Below, in pieces: positions 32,529 to 41,239 of a stretch of DNA of 64,000 bases. Within the stretch, counting starts at the first letter, position 1. Each line of letters begins with the position of its first letter. Below the pieces are notes generated by a model. The model was not told the DNA's origin and searched no databases. It was given only the letters and a program-made list of their open reading frames with translations. Made by a program: the position numbers and the translations under genes. The stretch is from Opitutia bacterium (GTDB lineage: Bacteria > Verrucomicrobiota > Verrucomicrobiia > Opitutales > Opitutaceae), in NCBI GenBank assembly GCA_947475065.1, contig CANJLB010000001.1, positions 62,001-126,000 on the forward strand. The letters are read 5' to 3'.

Positions 32529-34184
32529 CTATTTCTTCGTCGTCTCCGGGCGCGGGAAGAGAATGGCGGACTCCGCCACTTTGTTTCCTGTCAGGCGGGT
32601 GCCCCACTCAAGTTCTTTCATTCTCATCTTTTGATTTTCGTCCACTCCGCGATCCCAAGTCGCTTGGGGCGTGTAACCGAGCGCTGCGAAAATTTTGTCC
32701 GCCGTGCCCGGCATGAACGGGCGCAGCAGGGTTGCGCCGATCCGCGCCGCTTCAGCCATCATGGCAAGTGAGGTGAGCAATAGGGCTTTGTCGGCTGGCG
32801 TATCCGATTTTGCGAGTTTCCATGGCGCACGCTTTTCGATGTAAGCATTCGTCATGGAAAAAGACCCAGCATGGTTTTCAGCATCAATCGCAGCATCGAC
32901 TTTAGTATTCGTGCCGAAAAGCAAACCGAGAGCGCTGTGGAACTCAAATTTCTCGTAGGCTCCGACCACCCAATTGCCAGAGTCCTCATACCCAACCAGC
33001 ATTTTGCACAGGATTCCCCAGCTCATGCGCAGTGCAATTTCCGGAGCTTCCAAATCTTCGATTTGGGTAGCATGAGGCGCGGGGATCACGCCGCCGGCAA
33101 AGCGGTTGGTCATGTTGAGCACGCGATTGACGAGGTTGCCAAGATTGTTGGCCAGTTCCGCGTTGTAGCGCGCGAGGAACTGCGCCTCCGAAAAATCGCT
33201 GTCCTGCCCGACGCTCATTTCCCGGATCATGAAGTAACGCAGGGCATCCACCCCGTATTTGTCGGCAAACGCCACCGGCTCGACGAAGTTGCCCGTGCTC
33301 TTGGACATTTTCTTGCCGTTGATGGACCACCAGCCATGCGCCAGCAGCTGGCGTGGCGGCTCGAGTCCGAGCGCCTTGAGCATGATGGGCCAGTACACGG
33401 CGTGCGGCGGCAAGAGGATGTCCTTGCCGATGACATGCAGGTCGGCGGGCCACAAGCCGGGCTGGCCGGCCACGGCAGTGTAGTAGTTCACGAGCGCGTC
33501 AAACCAGACGTAGGTGACGTAGGCTTCGTCGAAGGGCAGAGGGATGCCCCACGCGAGCCGCTCACGCGGGCGCGAGATGCAAAGGTCGTTCAGCGGCTCG
33601 GCCAGAAACTCCAGCACCTGCTTCTGGCGGTAGCGGGGAAAGACGAAATTTTCGTTCTCCCGCAGGAAGCCGACCAGCCATTCCTGATAGGCGCGCAGCT
33701 TGAAGAAGTAGTTCGATTCGGTGAGTTCGGTGACCTCGCCGTAAATTTCCGGCCAGGAGCCGTCGGGGTTGCGGTCTTTCTCCTGCAAAAACTGCTCCTG
33801 TCGGGTCGAGTAAAAGCCCTGGTATTCAGCCCGGTAGATTTCACCCTTGTCGTAAAGTTTTTGGAGAATGTCACGGACCACGGCCTGGTGGCGCGGCTCG
33901 GTCGTGCGGATGAAATCGTCGTTGCTGATTTCCAGCTTCGCGCAGAGATCACGAAACTCGGCACTCACCTCGTCGCATAACTGCTGCGGCGGAATGCCGC
34001 GGGCGCGGGCGCTCTGCTGGACCTTCTGCCCGTGCTCATCCACGCCGGTAAGAAAAAACACGCTGTCGCCGAGGAGCCGCCGCGTGCGCGCGATGACATC
34101 GGCCAGCACTTTCTCGTAGGCGTGGCCGAGATGCGGCGAGCCGTTGACGTAGTCAATGGCGGTTGTGATGTAGAATTTTTTCAT
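32529..34184 (-). CDS. metG: Methionyl-tRNA synthetase
   Basis: 551 residues from ATG 34184; the frame extends to 34220 without homology. Class I synthetase charging tRNA-Met. Seen: 'KKFYITTAIDYVNGSPHLGH' (HIGH motif as HLGH), 'VFFLTGVDEHGQKVQQSARA', 'STRQEQFLQEKDRN', 'VWFDALVNYYTA', 'HVIGKDILLPPHAVYWPIML' and 'SINGKKMSKSTGNFVEP' (KMSKS). The zinc-knuckle Cys set of type 1 MetG is absent, so it is the short form without the C-terminal tRNA-binding appendix. It starts just upstream of the signalling genes and is not obviously in an operon with menF, being separated by an inverted repeat. Confidence 0.95.
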   Translation of the reverse strand: MKKFYITTAIDYVNGSPHLGHAYEKVLADVIARTRRLLGDSVFFLTGVDEHGQKVQQSARARGIPPQQLCDEVSAEFRDLCAKLEISNDDFIRTTEPRHQAVVRDILQKLYDKGEIYRAEYQGFYSTRQEQFLQEKDRNPDGSWPEIYGEVTELTESNYFFKLRAYQEWLVGFLRENENFVFPRYRQKQVLEFLAEPLNDLCISRPRERLAWGIPLPFDEAYVTYVWFDALVNYYTAVAGQPGLWPADLHVIGKDILLPPHAVYWPIMLKALGLEPPRQLLAHGWWSINGKKMSKSTGNFVEPVAFADKYGVDALRYFMIREMSVGQDSDFSEAQFLARYNAELANNLGNLVNRVLNMTNRFAGGVIPAPHATQIEDLEAPEIALRMSWGILCKMLVGYEDSGNWVVGAYEKFEFHSALGLLFGTNTKVDAAIDAENHAGSFSMTNAYIEKRAPWKLAKSDTPADKALLLTSLAMMAEAARIGATLLRPFMPGTADKIFAALGYTPQATWDRGVDENQKMRMKELEWGTRLTGNKVAESAILFPRPETTKK

Positions 34185-34307
34185 GCGCGCAACCTCGAAG
34201 CAGAACCGTACGACGGGCAAATGTCCAAGGATTTACCGCGCCGGCGTTCGGGCTTGGTTGGAGCCGCGCCCGCCGAAGCATTCCGGCGGTGACCCTTTAA
34301 GGCCGGC

Positions 34308-35615
34308 TTAAAGCCTGGCGGCGAGCAGAGCAACGGGCGCGACAGGCAGCTCAAGTGTGAAAGTGGCTCCCTGTCCCGGTCCAGGACTGTGGACGGTAAG
34401 CGCGCCTTTCATCTCCTTGGCGGCGTTGGCGCTGGAATGCAGCCCGAAACCGTGGCCGGTAGCTTTCGTGGTGAAGCCGTGGTTGAAGATGCGTGCAAGG
34501 TTTTCCGGTGAGATGCCGACCCCATTGTCTGTCACGCTGAGACGGACATGCCGGCCATCGGGCGCGAGCGCGATGCCAAACGTGACGATCTTGCCGGCGG
34601 CCTGGGGCGCGTCGTCGCACGCATACTTGGCATTGCGGATGAAGTTGATGAGGATTTGCAGGACTTTGCCACGTTCGGCCAGCACCGGAGGCGCGGGGTG
34701 GAAGTCGCGAACCACCCGGACATCGTGCCTCGACAACGAGGCGGAGTTCATGCGAATCGCGTCCGACATCAGCGAGTCGGACAACAGCGGTTCGAGGATG
34801 CCAACCATCGTGGCATAGGACTGCTGCATCGTCACGATGTCCTTGATGTGATCCACATTCTCCTGCAGGGAGGTGATTTCCTTGATCAGCCGCGCGTGAT
34901 CATCGGCCAGGCTGTGCGCCAGGGACGCAACCAGCTCAGGAACGCGGCGGCCTCTGGGGTCGGAAGTGAGAAACGCGCCGAGATCGTCGCGATGTTCGTG
35001 AAACAGGGTGGCGAGCTTGCCGAGCAGGCCGGCCTGGGACTGGCGTAGACCTGCCGCGATCAGGCTGGCCGAGACATTAAGGCTGTTGAGCACGTTGCCG
35101 ACATTGTGCAGCACGCCGGTGGCGACCTCGGCCATACCTGCCTGGCGGGAGGCCTCGACGAGGTCGCCCTGCGCCTTTTCCAGCGCAGACTCGAGGCGCT
35201 TGGACTCGGTCACGTCCTTGCTCTGGCCGAAGGTGCCCATGATTTCGCCCTCGCGGTTGCGCAGCGGGAGCTTGTTGCTGACGACCCACGTGATGCGCCC
35301 GTCGGGCCAGACTTCACGCTCGACTTTGCCGAGGATGGGCCGGCCGGTGAGCATGATGCGCTGTTCGTCCTCAAAGGCCGGGCGCGCGTGCTCCTCACTG
35401 AAAAAATCGAAATCGGACTTGCCGATCACCTCCGAGGCATCGGCACAGCCGAAGGCGCGAACGACTGACTCACTCACGGCGAGAAAATTGGAACGCCGGT
35501 CCTTGAAATAGACGCTGTCGGGAAAATTTTCCAGGAACGCGGCAACGAGCGTGCGCTCGAGCAGGCCGCCGTTTTGCTCAGCGGCACGCGCAAATTCGGT
35601 GACGGCGGCGGACAT
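34308..35615 (-). CDS. PAS-domain sensor histidine kinase with N-box ATPase
   Basis: 435 residues, no membrane segment. Residues ~22-140 are a PAS/PAC domain ('FPDSVYFKDRRSNFLAVSES', 'IGKSDFDFFSEEHARPAFED', 'GTFGQSKDVTESKR'). A coiled linker leads to 'MAEVATGVLHNVGNVLNSLN' with the candidate phospho-His at ~170, an H-box variant lacking the usual H-E-[IL]-R-x-P. The C-terminal HATPase has 'QILINFIRNAKYACDDA' (N-box), 'LSVTDNGVGISPENLARIFN' and 'GHGFGLHSSANAAKEM'. It follows the hybrid kinase on the same strand by 13 bases, so the two probably act in one cytoplasmic pathway. Confidence 0.85.
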   Translation of the reverse strand: MSAAVTEFARAAEQNGGLLERTLVAAFLENFPDSVYFKDRRSNFLAVSESVVRAFGCADASEVIGKSDFDFFSEEHARPAFEDEQRIMLTGRPILGKVEREVWPDGRITWVVSNKLPLRNREGEIMGTFGQSKDVTESKRLESALEKAQGDLVEASRQAGMAEVATGVLHNVGNVLNSLNVSASLIAAGLRQSQAGLLGKLATLFHEHRDDLGAFLTSDPRGRRVPELVASLAHSLADDHARLIKEITSLQENVDHIKDIVTMQQSYATMVGILEPLLSDSLMSDAIRMNSASLSRHDVRVVRDFHPAPPVLAERGKVLQILINFIRNAKYACDDAPQAAGKIVTFGIALAPDGRHVRLSVTDNGVGISPENLARIFNHGFTTKATGHGFGLHSSANAAKEMKGALTVHSPGPGQGATFTLELPVAPVALLAARL

Positions 35616-35628
35616 GACGGCGAAACAC

Positions 35629-37869
35629 TCAGGCGGCGCGGGTCGTAAGCGCGGGATTCAGCCAGCGGACGAGGACGGCGCGCAGCGCCGCAGCCTGGAC
35701 CGGCTTGGTGATGTAGTCGTCCATGCCCGCAGCAAGACAGACGTCGCGGTCGGTGCTCATGGCATTGGCCGTCAGCGCCACGATGCGCAGGTCCGGTCGG
35801 AATCCGGGCAAGCCGGCCAGCTGGCCCGTCCGGATGCGGCGGGTGGCCTCGAGCCCGTCCATCTCGGGCATCTGTGCGTCCATGAGCACCAGCCGGTAAG
35901 GATGCCGTTGCACGGCCTCGACGGCCTCGCGACCGTTGGCGACCACATCGCAATGGTGGCCGAGCTGGCGAAGCATGAGGCTGGCAACCTTTTGGTTCAC
36001 CGGATTGTCCTCGGCGACGAGTATGGCTGCGCCGGCCGGGAGGAGGTCGGGCAGCTTGGACGCGGACGGCGTCTTGGGCGCAAGCGGCGAGGCCGTCGCC
36101 GTGACGGCGAGCGCACGCACGAGGGTGGCGCGCAGCTTGTCGGGATGCACTGGCTTGGTCTCGACGGCGGCGAGGCCATGGGCCGCGGCGGTGGACTTGA
36201 CGATGCGGCTGTCAATGGACGTAAGCAACATGAGCGCGAGCGGCGGCATGGCGGCGTCGGCCTTGATGGCGGCGGCAAGCGTGAGGCCGTCCATCTCAGG
36301 CATCTGAAAATCCAGGATGCCGAGGTCGTAGGGCGTGCCGGCGGCGGCGGCGCAGCGCAGCTCGGCGAGCGCCTCGCGACCGGAGCACACCAAGGTGTGG
36401 GGCACCTGCCACAGTGTAAGGAGGCGGCCCATGAGCTTGCGGTTGGTGGCGTTGTCATCCACCACCAGGGCCCGGTGCTGGTCGAGACAGACGGCGGGCA
36501 GCTCGGAATCGGACGCAGCCTGCGCGGCCGGCTCGACCATCGCAGTAAACCAAAAGGTTGACCCCGCCCCGACCTGGCTGCGCACGCCGATTTCGCCGCC
36601 CATCAGGGTGGCCAGCCGGCGGCAAATGGCCAGGCCGAGCCCGGTGCCGCCAAACCTGCGTGTGGTGGTGCTGTCGGCCTGCACGAATGGCCGGAAAAGG
36701 GCGCCCTGCACCTCCTCGGGAATGCCAATGCCGGTGTCACTGACTTCGAAGCAGAGCCGGCCGGGCACGCTGTCGGCAAACGCACGCACGGCCACCTCGC
36801 CAGTGGCGGTAAACTTGACGGCATTGCCCACAAGATTGAGCACCACCTGCCGGAGCCGCACAGGGTCGCCCCGCATCCACGGCGGCAAGGCCGGATCGAG
36901 ATCGAAGATCAGCTCGATGCCTTTGCGTGATGCGTTGGGAGCCTGAAGATCAATGGCGCTCTGGATGTGCTCGGCGAGGTGAAAGTCAATGTGTTCCAGC
37001 TCCAGATGGCCGGCCTCGATCTTGGAGAAATCCAGGATGTCGTTGATGACCGCCAGCAACGAATCGCCACTGTGGCAAAGCGTCTCAACGAGATCGCGCT
37101 GCTCGCTGTCAAGCTGGGTGCCCAGCAGCAGGCCGGCCATGCCGACGACGCCGTTCATGGGCGTGCGGATCTCATGGCTCATATTGGCGAGGAAGGCGCT
37201 CTTGGCGCGGTCGGCGGCCTCGGCGGCGGTCTTGGCGCGGGTGAGGTCCGCCTCCGTCTGGGTGCGGCGGGTGATCTCCTGTTCGAGCTCGATGGTGCGG
37301 ACACGGACGCGCTGCTCGAGTTCGGCCGCATGACGGCGGGCCTGCTGGAGGAGCCGCCATTTTTCCGTGAGCGAGTTGGCGAGTTGCAGCACCTCGACAA
37401 TGTCGAAGGGCTTTTTGAGGATGAGCAGCCGGTCGGAGGCCCCGAGCTTGGTGATCATCGCGTCCCATGAGTAATCAGAGTAGGCCGTGCAGATGACGAC
37501 CTGCAGGTCAGGTGCGGCTTTCCAGAGCTCCAGTGTGGTCTCAATCCCATCCCAGCCGGGCGGCATGCGGACATCCACAAATGCCATCGCGTAATGCTGA
37601 CCGGCGGCCTCGGCCGCACGGACGAGCTGCAGTCCCTCCTGTCCTTGGTAGGCGGAGTCCAGTGTGAACCGCTGCGCGTTGCGCACCGGCGCATCGTTCG
37701 CGGACGCGCCAAACACATCGGCCGCGAGGTCGGCGATCGCGTCCGCCACACCGCTGCTTGGGGGGCAGAGGATTTTGCGGATGTCCTCGTGGATCGCACG
37801 GTTGTCGTCCACCACAAGAATGCGGCAGTTGAGGCCGAACGGTGAGGTGGTGCAGGGAAAGAGAGGCAT
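35629..37869 (-). CDS. Hybrid sensor kinase (REC-HisKA-HATPase-REC-REC)
   Basis: 746 residues from ATG 37869. An N-terminal receiver with a ~45-residue insertion after '[20 protein letters not shown]' carries its acceptor Asp in '[12 protein letters not shown]'. It is followed by a coiled coil, a classical H-box '[20 protein letters not shown]' and HATPase motifs '[20 protein letters not shown]', '[12 protein letters not shown]' and '[20 protein letters not shown]'. Two C-terminal receivers follow ('[20 protein letters not shown]', '[11 protein letters not shown]'; '[20 protein letters not shown]', '[11 protein letters not shown]'). No sensor domain or membrane anchor is present, so input probably comes through the first receiver. 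A longer frame upstream (to 38133) lacks homology. Confidence 0.9.
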   Translation of the reverse strand: MPLFPCTTSPFGLNCRILVVDDNRAIHEDIRKILCPPSSGVADAIADLAADVFGASANDAPVRNAQRFTLDSAYQGQEGLQLVRAAEAAGQHYAMAFVDVRMPPGWDGIETTLELWKAAPDLQVVICTAYSDYSWDAMITKLGASDRLLILKKPFDIVEVLQLANSLTEKWRLLQQARRHAAELEQRVRVRTIELEQEITRRTQTEADLTRAKTAAEAADRAKSAFLANMSHEIRTPMNGVVGMAGLLLGTQLDSEQRDLVETLCHSGDSLLAVINDILDFSKIEAGHLELEHIDFHLAEHIQSAIDLQAPNASRKGIELIFDLDPALPPWMRGDPVRLRQVVLNLVGNAVKFTATGEVAVRAFADSVPGRLCFEVSDTGIGIPEEVQGALFRPFVQADSTTTRRFGGTGLGLAICRRLATLMGGEIGVRSQVGAGSTFWFTAMVEPAAQAASDSELPAVCLDQHRALVVDDNATNRKLMGRLLTLWQVPHTLVCSGREALAELRCAAAAGTPYDLGILDFQMPEMDGLTLAAAIKADAAMPPLALMLLTSIDSRIVKSTAAAHGLAAVETKPVHPDKLRATLVRALAVTATASPLAPKTPSASKLPDLLPAGAAILVAEDNPVNQKVASLMLRQLGHHCDVVANGREAVEAVQRHPYRLVLMDAQMPEMDGLEATRRIRTGQLAGLPGFRPDLRIVALTANAMSTDRDVCLAAGMDDYITKPVQAAALRAVLVRWLNPALTTRAA

Positions 37870-37947
37870 GACATGGCGGCACCGGAAACGCTGGCCCAGG
37901 TGACGGCAGGGCATGAATCGGCTATTTTGGGAAAATATTAAATTTCG

Positions 37948-37987
37948 CCTTCGCGCCACCACGCCTGCCGCCGGCCCGTCGCGAAGG
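37948..37987. promoter_or_regulatory. Inverted repeat in the divergent signalling-gene promoter region
   Basis: Within the 163-base gap between the divergent kinases lies an 8-bp inverted repeat, ccttcgcg (37948-37955) and cgcgaagg (37980-37987), next to an AT-rich patch (gggaaaatattaaatttcgc). Spacing (24-base centre) and position would suit an operator for a dimeric regulator such as the response regulator at 39046. This is inference from symmetry alone. Confidence 0.35.
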
Positions 37988-38032
37988 TTTTTGACACTGG
38001 CGGCCATGCCAGCAGGCTGCCCCAAAGCTGCC

Positions 38033-39049
38033 ATGAACATCTTTGCGCGCCTCACAGTTATCGCCGGCCTGCTGCTGGCTGTCGGCGCGTCGGCGTTGCT
38101 GCTCCAGTCGTGGGTCAATCTTTCCGCATTCAAACCGGGCGCGCCCGGATCGTCCGAGGCGGCCCTGGTGTCGTGGCACGAGCTGGCCTATCGCGAACGG
38201 ATCGCGCTCGCCTCGCTCGCGGTCGCCGGCATCGCCGCCGTCACCGTGGCCGCCGCGCTCCCGGCATCGCGCCCGCGCGCCGAACCCGACACCGCCGCGC
38301 GCGAGGGCGTCGTGCTGCTCGCCCGCGCCGCAGCCACGCAGAGCGACGCCCTCGCCCGCGAGCGTGATGTGCGCCAGCGTACCGAGGAAAATCTCGCCTT
38401 GGAACAGCTGCGCGCCGGACAGGCCGTCGCCGACAAGGTCCGGCTCGGACGCGACCTGCACGACGGCATTATCCAGACGCTTTATGCCGCCGGGCTGGTG
38501 CTGGCTTCTGCCCGGGAGAAAATCGCCACCCACCCCCAGCGCGCCGCCGGGCTGCTCGACCAGGGGATTGGCGCGCTCAATGCCGCCATCCGCGACGTGC
38601 GCGCCTGCATTGCCGGACTGGCGCAGGTACAACGGCAAGGCGGATCATTCCCCGCCGCCGTCGGTGCGGTGACCGAGATGCTCGGCTCCGGGCGTGAGGC
38701 CGTGTTTGACACACAGCTTGATCCGGCGGCCGTGGCCCAGGTGGAGGAGGCGCAGTTCGCCGACCTGCTCCAAATCATCCGCGAAGCCGTCAGCAACGCT
38801 CTCCGCCATGGCGCGGCCAAAACCGTGACGCTGCGCCTGCACGAGAACGCAGGCCGCCTCGCGCTGCTGGTACAGGACGACGGGCGCGGCTTCGACCCCG
38901 CCAATGTTTCCACCGGCGGCCACGGTCTGGCCAATCTCCGGGCGCGCGCCGCCCTGCTGCGTGGCGAGCTGCGCCTGACCAGCTCCCCGGGCGTCGGCAC
39001 CCGGCTGGTCTTGACGCTGCCCGTGTCCGGCCCCGTTTCCGCCCCATGA
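38033..39049 (+). CDS. Membrane sensor histidine kinase, NarX/DesK-type (HisKA_3)
   Basis: 338 residues from ATG 38033. Two membrane helices (~5-25 and ~58-80) flank a short periplasmic loop of ~30 residues. After a coiled coil, '[20 protein letters not shown]' is the HisKA_3 dimerisation motif with the phospho-His in LHDG. The ATPase shows '[20 protein letters not shown]' (N-box), '[16 protein letters not shown]' and '[20 protein letters not shown]'. Its stop overlaps the response regulator start (ATGA at 39046-39049), so the pair is a two-component system. The tiny external loop suggests sensing of membrane state rather than a bulky ligand (inference). Confidence 0.9.
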   Translation: MNIFARLTVIAGLLLAVGASALLLQSWVNLSAFKPGAPGSSEAALVSWHELAYRERIALASLAVAGIAAVTVAAALPASRPRAEPDTAAREGVVLLARAAATQSDALARERDVRQRTEENLALEQLRAGQAVADKVRLGRDLHDGIIQTLYAAGLVLASAREKIATHPQRAAGLLDQGIGALNAAIRDVRACIAGLAQVQRQGGSFPAAVGAVTEMLGSGREAVFDTQLDPAAVAQVEEAQFADLLQIIREAVSNALRHGAAKTVTLRLHENAGRLALLVQDDGRGFDPANVSTGGHGLANLRARAALLRGELRLTSSPGVGTRLVLTLPVSGPVSAP

Positions 39050-39705
39050 AAATCGCTCCGCCCATCCGGCTGGTGATCGTGGACGACAGCGAACTCGTCC
39101 GCGCCGGCTTGCGTCTGCTGCTCGGTGAGGACGCCGGACTGGTCATCGCAGGCGAGGCGGGCGGGGTCGTCGCCGGCGTCGAATTATGCGTGCGGCTGCG
39201 GCCCGATGTGGCGCTGCTGGACATCCGCCTGCCCGACGGCACCGGCCTCGGTGCCTGCCGGGAGATTTTGCGGCGCGCACCGGGCGTCCGGGTGCTCATG
39301 CTCACCTCGGCCGCCGACGACCATCTGGTGGACGAGGCCGTGGCCGCCGGCGCGCACGGATACCTGCTGAAGGAGATTGACGCTCGCGGCCTGATGCAGG
39401 CCATCCGTGATGTGTCGGTGGGCCGGTCGGTGCTCGACCCGCAGGTGACGGCGCGGGTGTTGCGCCGCGCCCGTGGCGAGTCCGGTGTCCCGGCCGGTGG
39501 CGTGGCATCCGACGCGCTCTCGCCCCAAGAGCAGCGCCTGCTGGCGCTTATAGCCAAAGGTTGCACGAACAAAGAGGCGGCGGCCGAGCTGGGCCTGAGC
39601 GAGAAGACGGTAAAAAACTACCTGAGCACCGTATTCGGCAAACTCCATGTCTCGCGCCGGGCGGAAGCGGCCGCAGTGTTTGTCCAACGCCAGTCCGGTC
39701 GGTGA
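39046..39705 (+). CDS. NarL/FixJ-family response regulator
   Basis: 219 residues. Receiver: 'IRLVIVDDSELVRAGLRLLL' (acidic pocket DD), acceptor Asp in 'VALLDIRLPDGTGLGACREI', 'VLMLTSAADDH' and Lys in 'YLLKEIDARGL'. C-terminal LuxR-type helix-turn-helix: 'LSPQEQRLLALIAKGCTNKE' and 'AAAELGLSEKTVKNYLSTVF'. Translational overlap with the HisKA_3 kinase makes it that kinase's partner. Its target genes are unknown; the inverted repeat at 37948-37987 is one candidate site and the pilin operon begins shortly downstream. Confidence 0.95.
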   Translation: MKIAPPIRLVIVDDSELVRAGLRLLLGEDAGLVIAGEAGGVVAGVELCVRLRPDVALLDIRLPDGTGLGACREILRRAPGVRVLMLTSAADDHLVDEAVAAGAHGYLLKEIDARGLMQAIRDVSVGRSVLDPQVTARVLRRARGESGVPAGGVASDALSPQEQRLLALIAKGCTNKEAAAELGLSEKTVKNYLSTVFGKLHVSRRAEAAAVFVQRQSGR

Positions 39706-39719
39706 ACCCGCCCACACGC

Positions 39720-39741
39720 CAGGGCCGATTGGCCCTGATTT
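39720..39741 (+). terminator. Weak hairpin after the response regulator gene
   Basis: cagggcc-gatt-ggccctg forms a perfect 7-bp stem followed by attttat. The U-run is short, so termination would be partial. It lies between the two-component genes and the pseudopilin operon. Confidence 0.5.
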
Positions 39742-39796
39742 TATGCCCAAATGCATCTAGTGAGTCGCGGTGTTTTCTGGCATGGTGTCGGGTGCA

Positions 39797-40507
39797 ATGC
39801 CACACGTCACCAGCGCCTCCCTCCCGCTTTCCCCCTGCCGTCGCCCAGACTGCTCGGCCCTGACCCTCGTCGAGGTCATGACGGCCCTGGCGATTTTTTC
39901 CATCGTGATCCTCGGCGTGCTCGCCTCGCTGATCCAAGGCCGGCGGGCCGCGAACCTAAACGTCACCCAAGGCTGTTCGCTGACGATTGTCCAAGGCTAT
40001 ATGGAGCAGATTAAAAATCTGCCGCTCCAGTCATTCGTCAACGCCAGCACGACCGACATGATGAACAACCCCAACCTTGGCACCTCCTTCACCCTGCCCA
40101 CGATCAAGGACTCGTCCAATGCAACCGTCCAGCTCAAGACCACGCCCTCGACCATCGCCGCCTCGACCCTGACGGGGGGGACCGCCGGCACCACTCCGAC
40201 CGGCGTGGTGGACAATCTCCAGACCTTCGACATGGACAGCCGGAACACGCCTGGCACCGACACCTGGGCAACGATCTGGCCGGGGGCCAACTCCTCGCTG
40301 ACGGCCTACCCCACCACCATCCCGGGAAAAACCGACCTGCGGATGAACTTTTGGGTGCAGATCACGGACCTGACCCCGGCCTCGTCACCCAAATGCAAAG
40401 CTTACGGCATTCTGATCGTTTACACCTGGCAATACCTCGACGGGAAAAACATCCGCTACATGAAAGACTCCATCCGCAGCATCCGATCCGCCGTTCAAAC
40501 CTTTTAA
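39797..40507 (+). CDS. Type IV pseudopilin, PilV-like
   Basis: 236 residues from ATG 39797 (other in-frame starts at 39770 and 39782). A prepilin-type leader ends at 'DCSALTLVEVMTALAIFSIV' and 'ILGVLASLIQG', with Glu at position +5 of the mature helix as in type IV pilins, though Ala replaces the usual Gly before the cleavage site. The rest is a beta-rich pseudopilin head rich in Ser/Thr/Asn. With the next two genes it resembles a PilV-PilW-PilX minor-pilin operon that primes pilus or type II secretion assembly. It is followed by the next gene after three bases. Confidence 0.75.
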   Translation: MPHVTSASLPLSPCRRPDCSALTLVEVMTALAIFSIVILGVLASLIQGRRAANLNVTQGCSLTIVQGYMEQIKNLPLQSFVNASTTDMMNNPNLGTSFTLPTIKDSSNATVQLKTTPSTIAASTLTGGTAGTTPTGVVDNLQTFDMDSRNTPGTDTWATIWPGANSSLTAYPTTIPGKTDLRMNFWVQITDLTPASSPKCKAYGILIVYTWQYLDGKNIRYMKDSIRSIRSAVQTF

Positions 40508-40510
40508 ACC

Positions 40511-41230
40511 ATGAAACCCACCCGCAAGATTTTCCGCGCACGCCGCCTTGGCTTTACCATGGCCGAGATTTTGGTCGCCGTCGTCATCATGGGCCTGCTC
40601 GGGTCCGGCATGGTGTCGTTCCTCAAGCAGGCGACGCTCATGTATTACGCCGACCGCGCCCGGTTCATGATCAGCAATGATGTGCGCTCCTTCACCGCGC
40701 GGCTGGACACGGACGCGGTCACGGCCAACTTTTTTTGCATCTATCCCGGATTCTCCAACCGCAGCACCACGGTCGGATCCGTCACCTCCGACGCCGCGGT
40801 GAGCGATGGGGAGGTGGGAGATTTTCTCGTCCTCGTCTATACCGACCCGGCCAGCACCGGCACCGGCACCAGCATGATCAACAAGCTCATCGGCTATTAT
40901 CGCGAGATCACCAACGCCTCCTTGAACACCGGCCCCGTGCATCGGTTCGAAATCAACATCTCGCCGGCGGTCGCCGCGAACTCCTCTGCCATGTACCAGC
41001 TCGTCAACACCTACGTCACCGGCACGGTGTCCTCCTACCCGACGATCACGCAAATTTCCCAGGGCCTCGAGCTTAACAACGCCCTGAACACCACCACTCC
41101 GGCCCTCTTTTATAACCGTCAAAACCGCAGCATTCTGGTCAGCGCGCAAGTCTCTGCGCTGCTATCCGAAGAAGGCAACGGCAGCCAGACGGGTAACACT
41201 TACAATTTCACCGTCTCTCCCCGCGGTTGA
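40511..41230 (+). CDS. Type IV pseudopilin, PilW-like
   Basis: 239 residues. The leader is 'MKPTRKIFRARRLGFTMAEI' and 'LVAVVIMGLLGSGMVSFLKQ': a basic leader, G|FTMAE cleavage site with Glu5, and a hydrophobic helix. The head ('YADRARFMISNDVRSFTARL', 'DTDAVTANFFCIYPG', 'LIGYYREI') resembles PilW/GspJ-type minor pilins. Spacing of three bases upstream and nine downstream places it in the middle of a tight operon. Confidence 0.8.
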   Translation: MKPTRKIFRARRLGFTMAEILVAVVIMGLLGSGMVSFLKQATLMYYADRARFMISNDVRSFTARLDTDAVTANFFCIYPGFSNRSTTVGSVTSDAAVSDGEVGDFLVLVYTDPASTGTGTSMINKLIGYYREITNASLNTGPVHRFEINISPAVAANSSAMYQLVNTYVTGTVSSYPTITQISQGLELNNALNTTTPALFYNRQNRSILVSAQVSALLSEEGNGSQTGNTYNFTVSPRG

Positions 41231-41239
41231 TCCTGAAAC

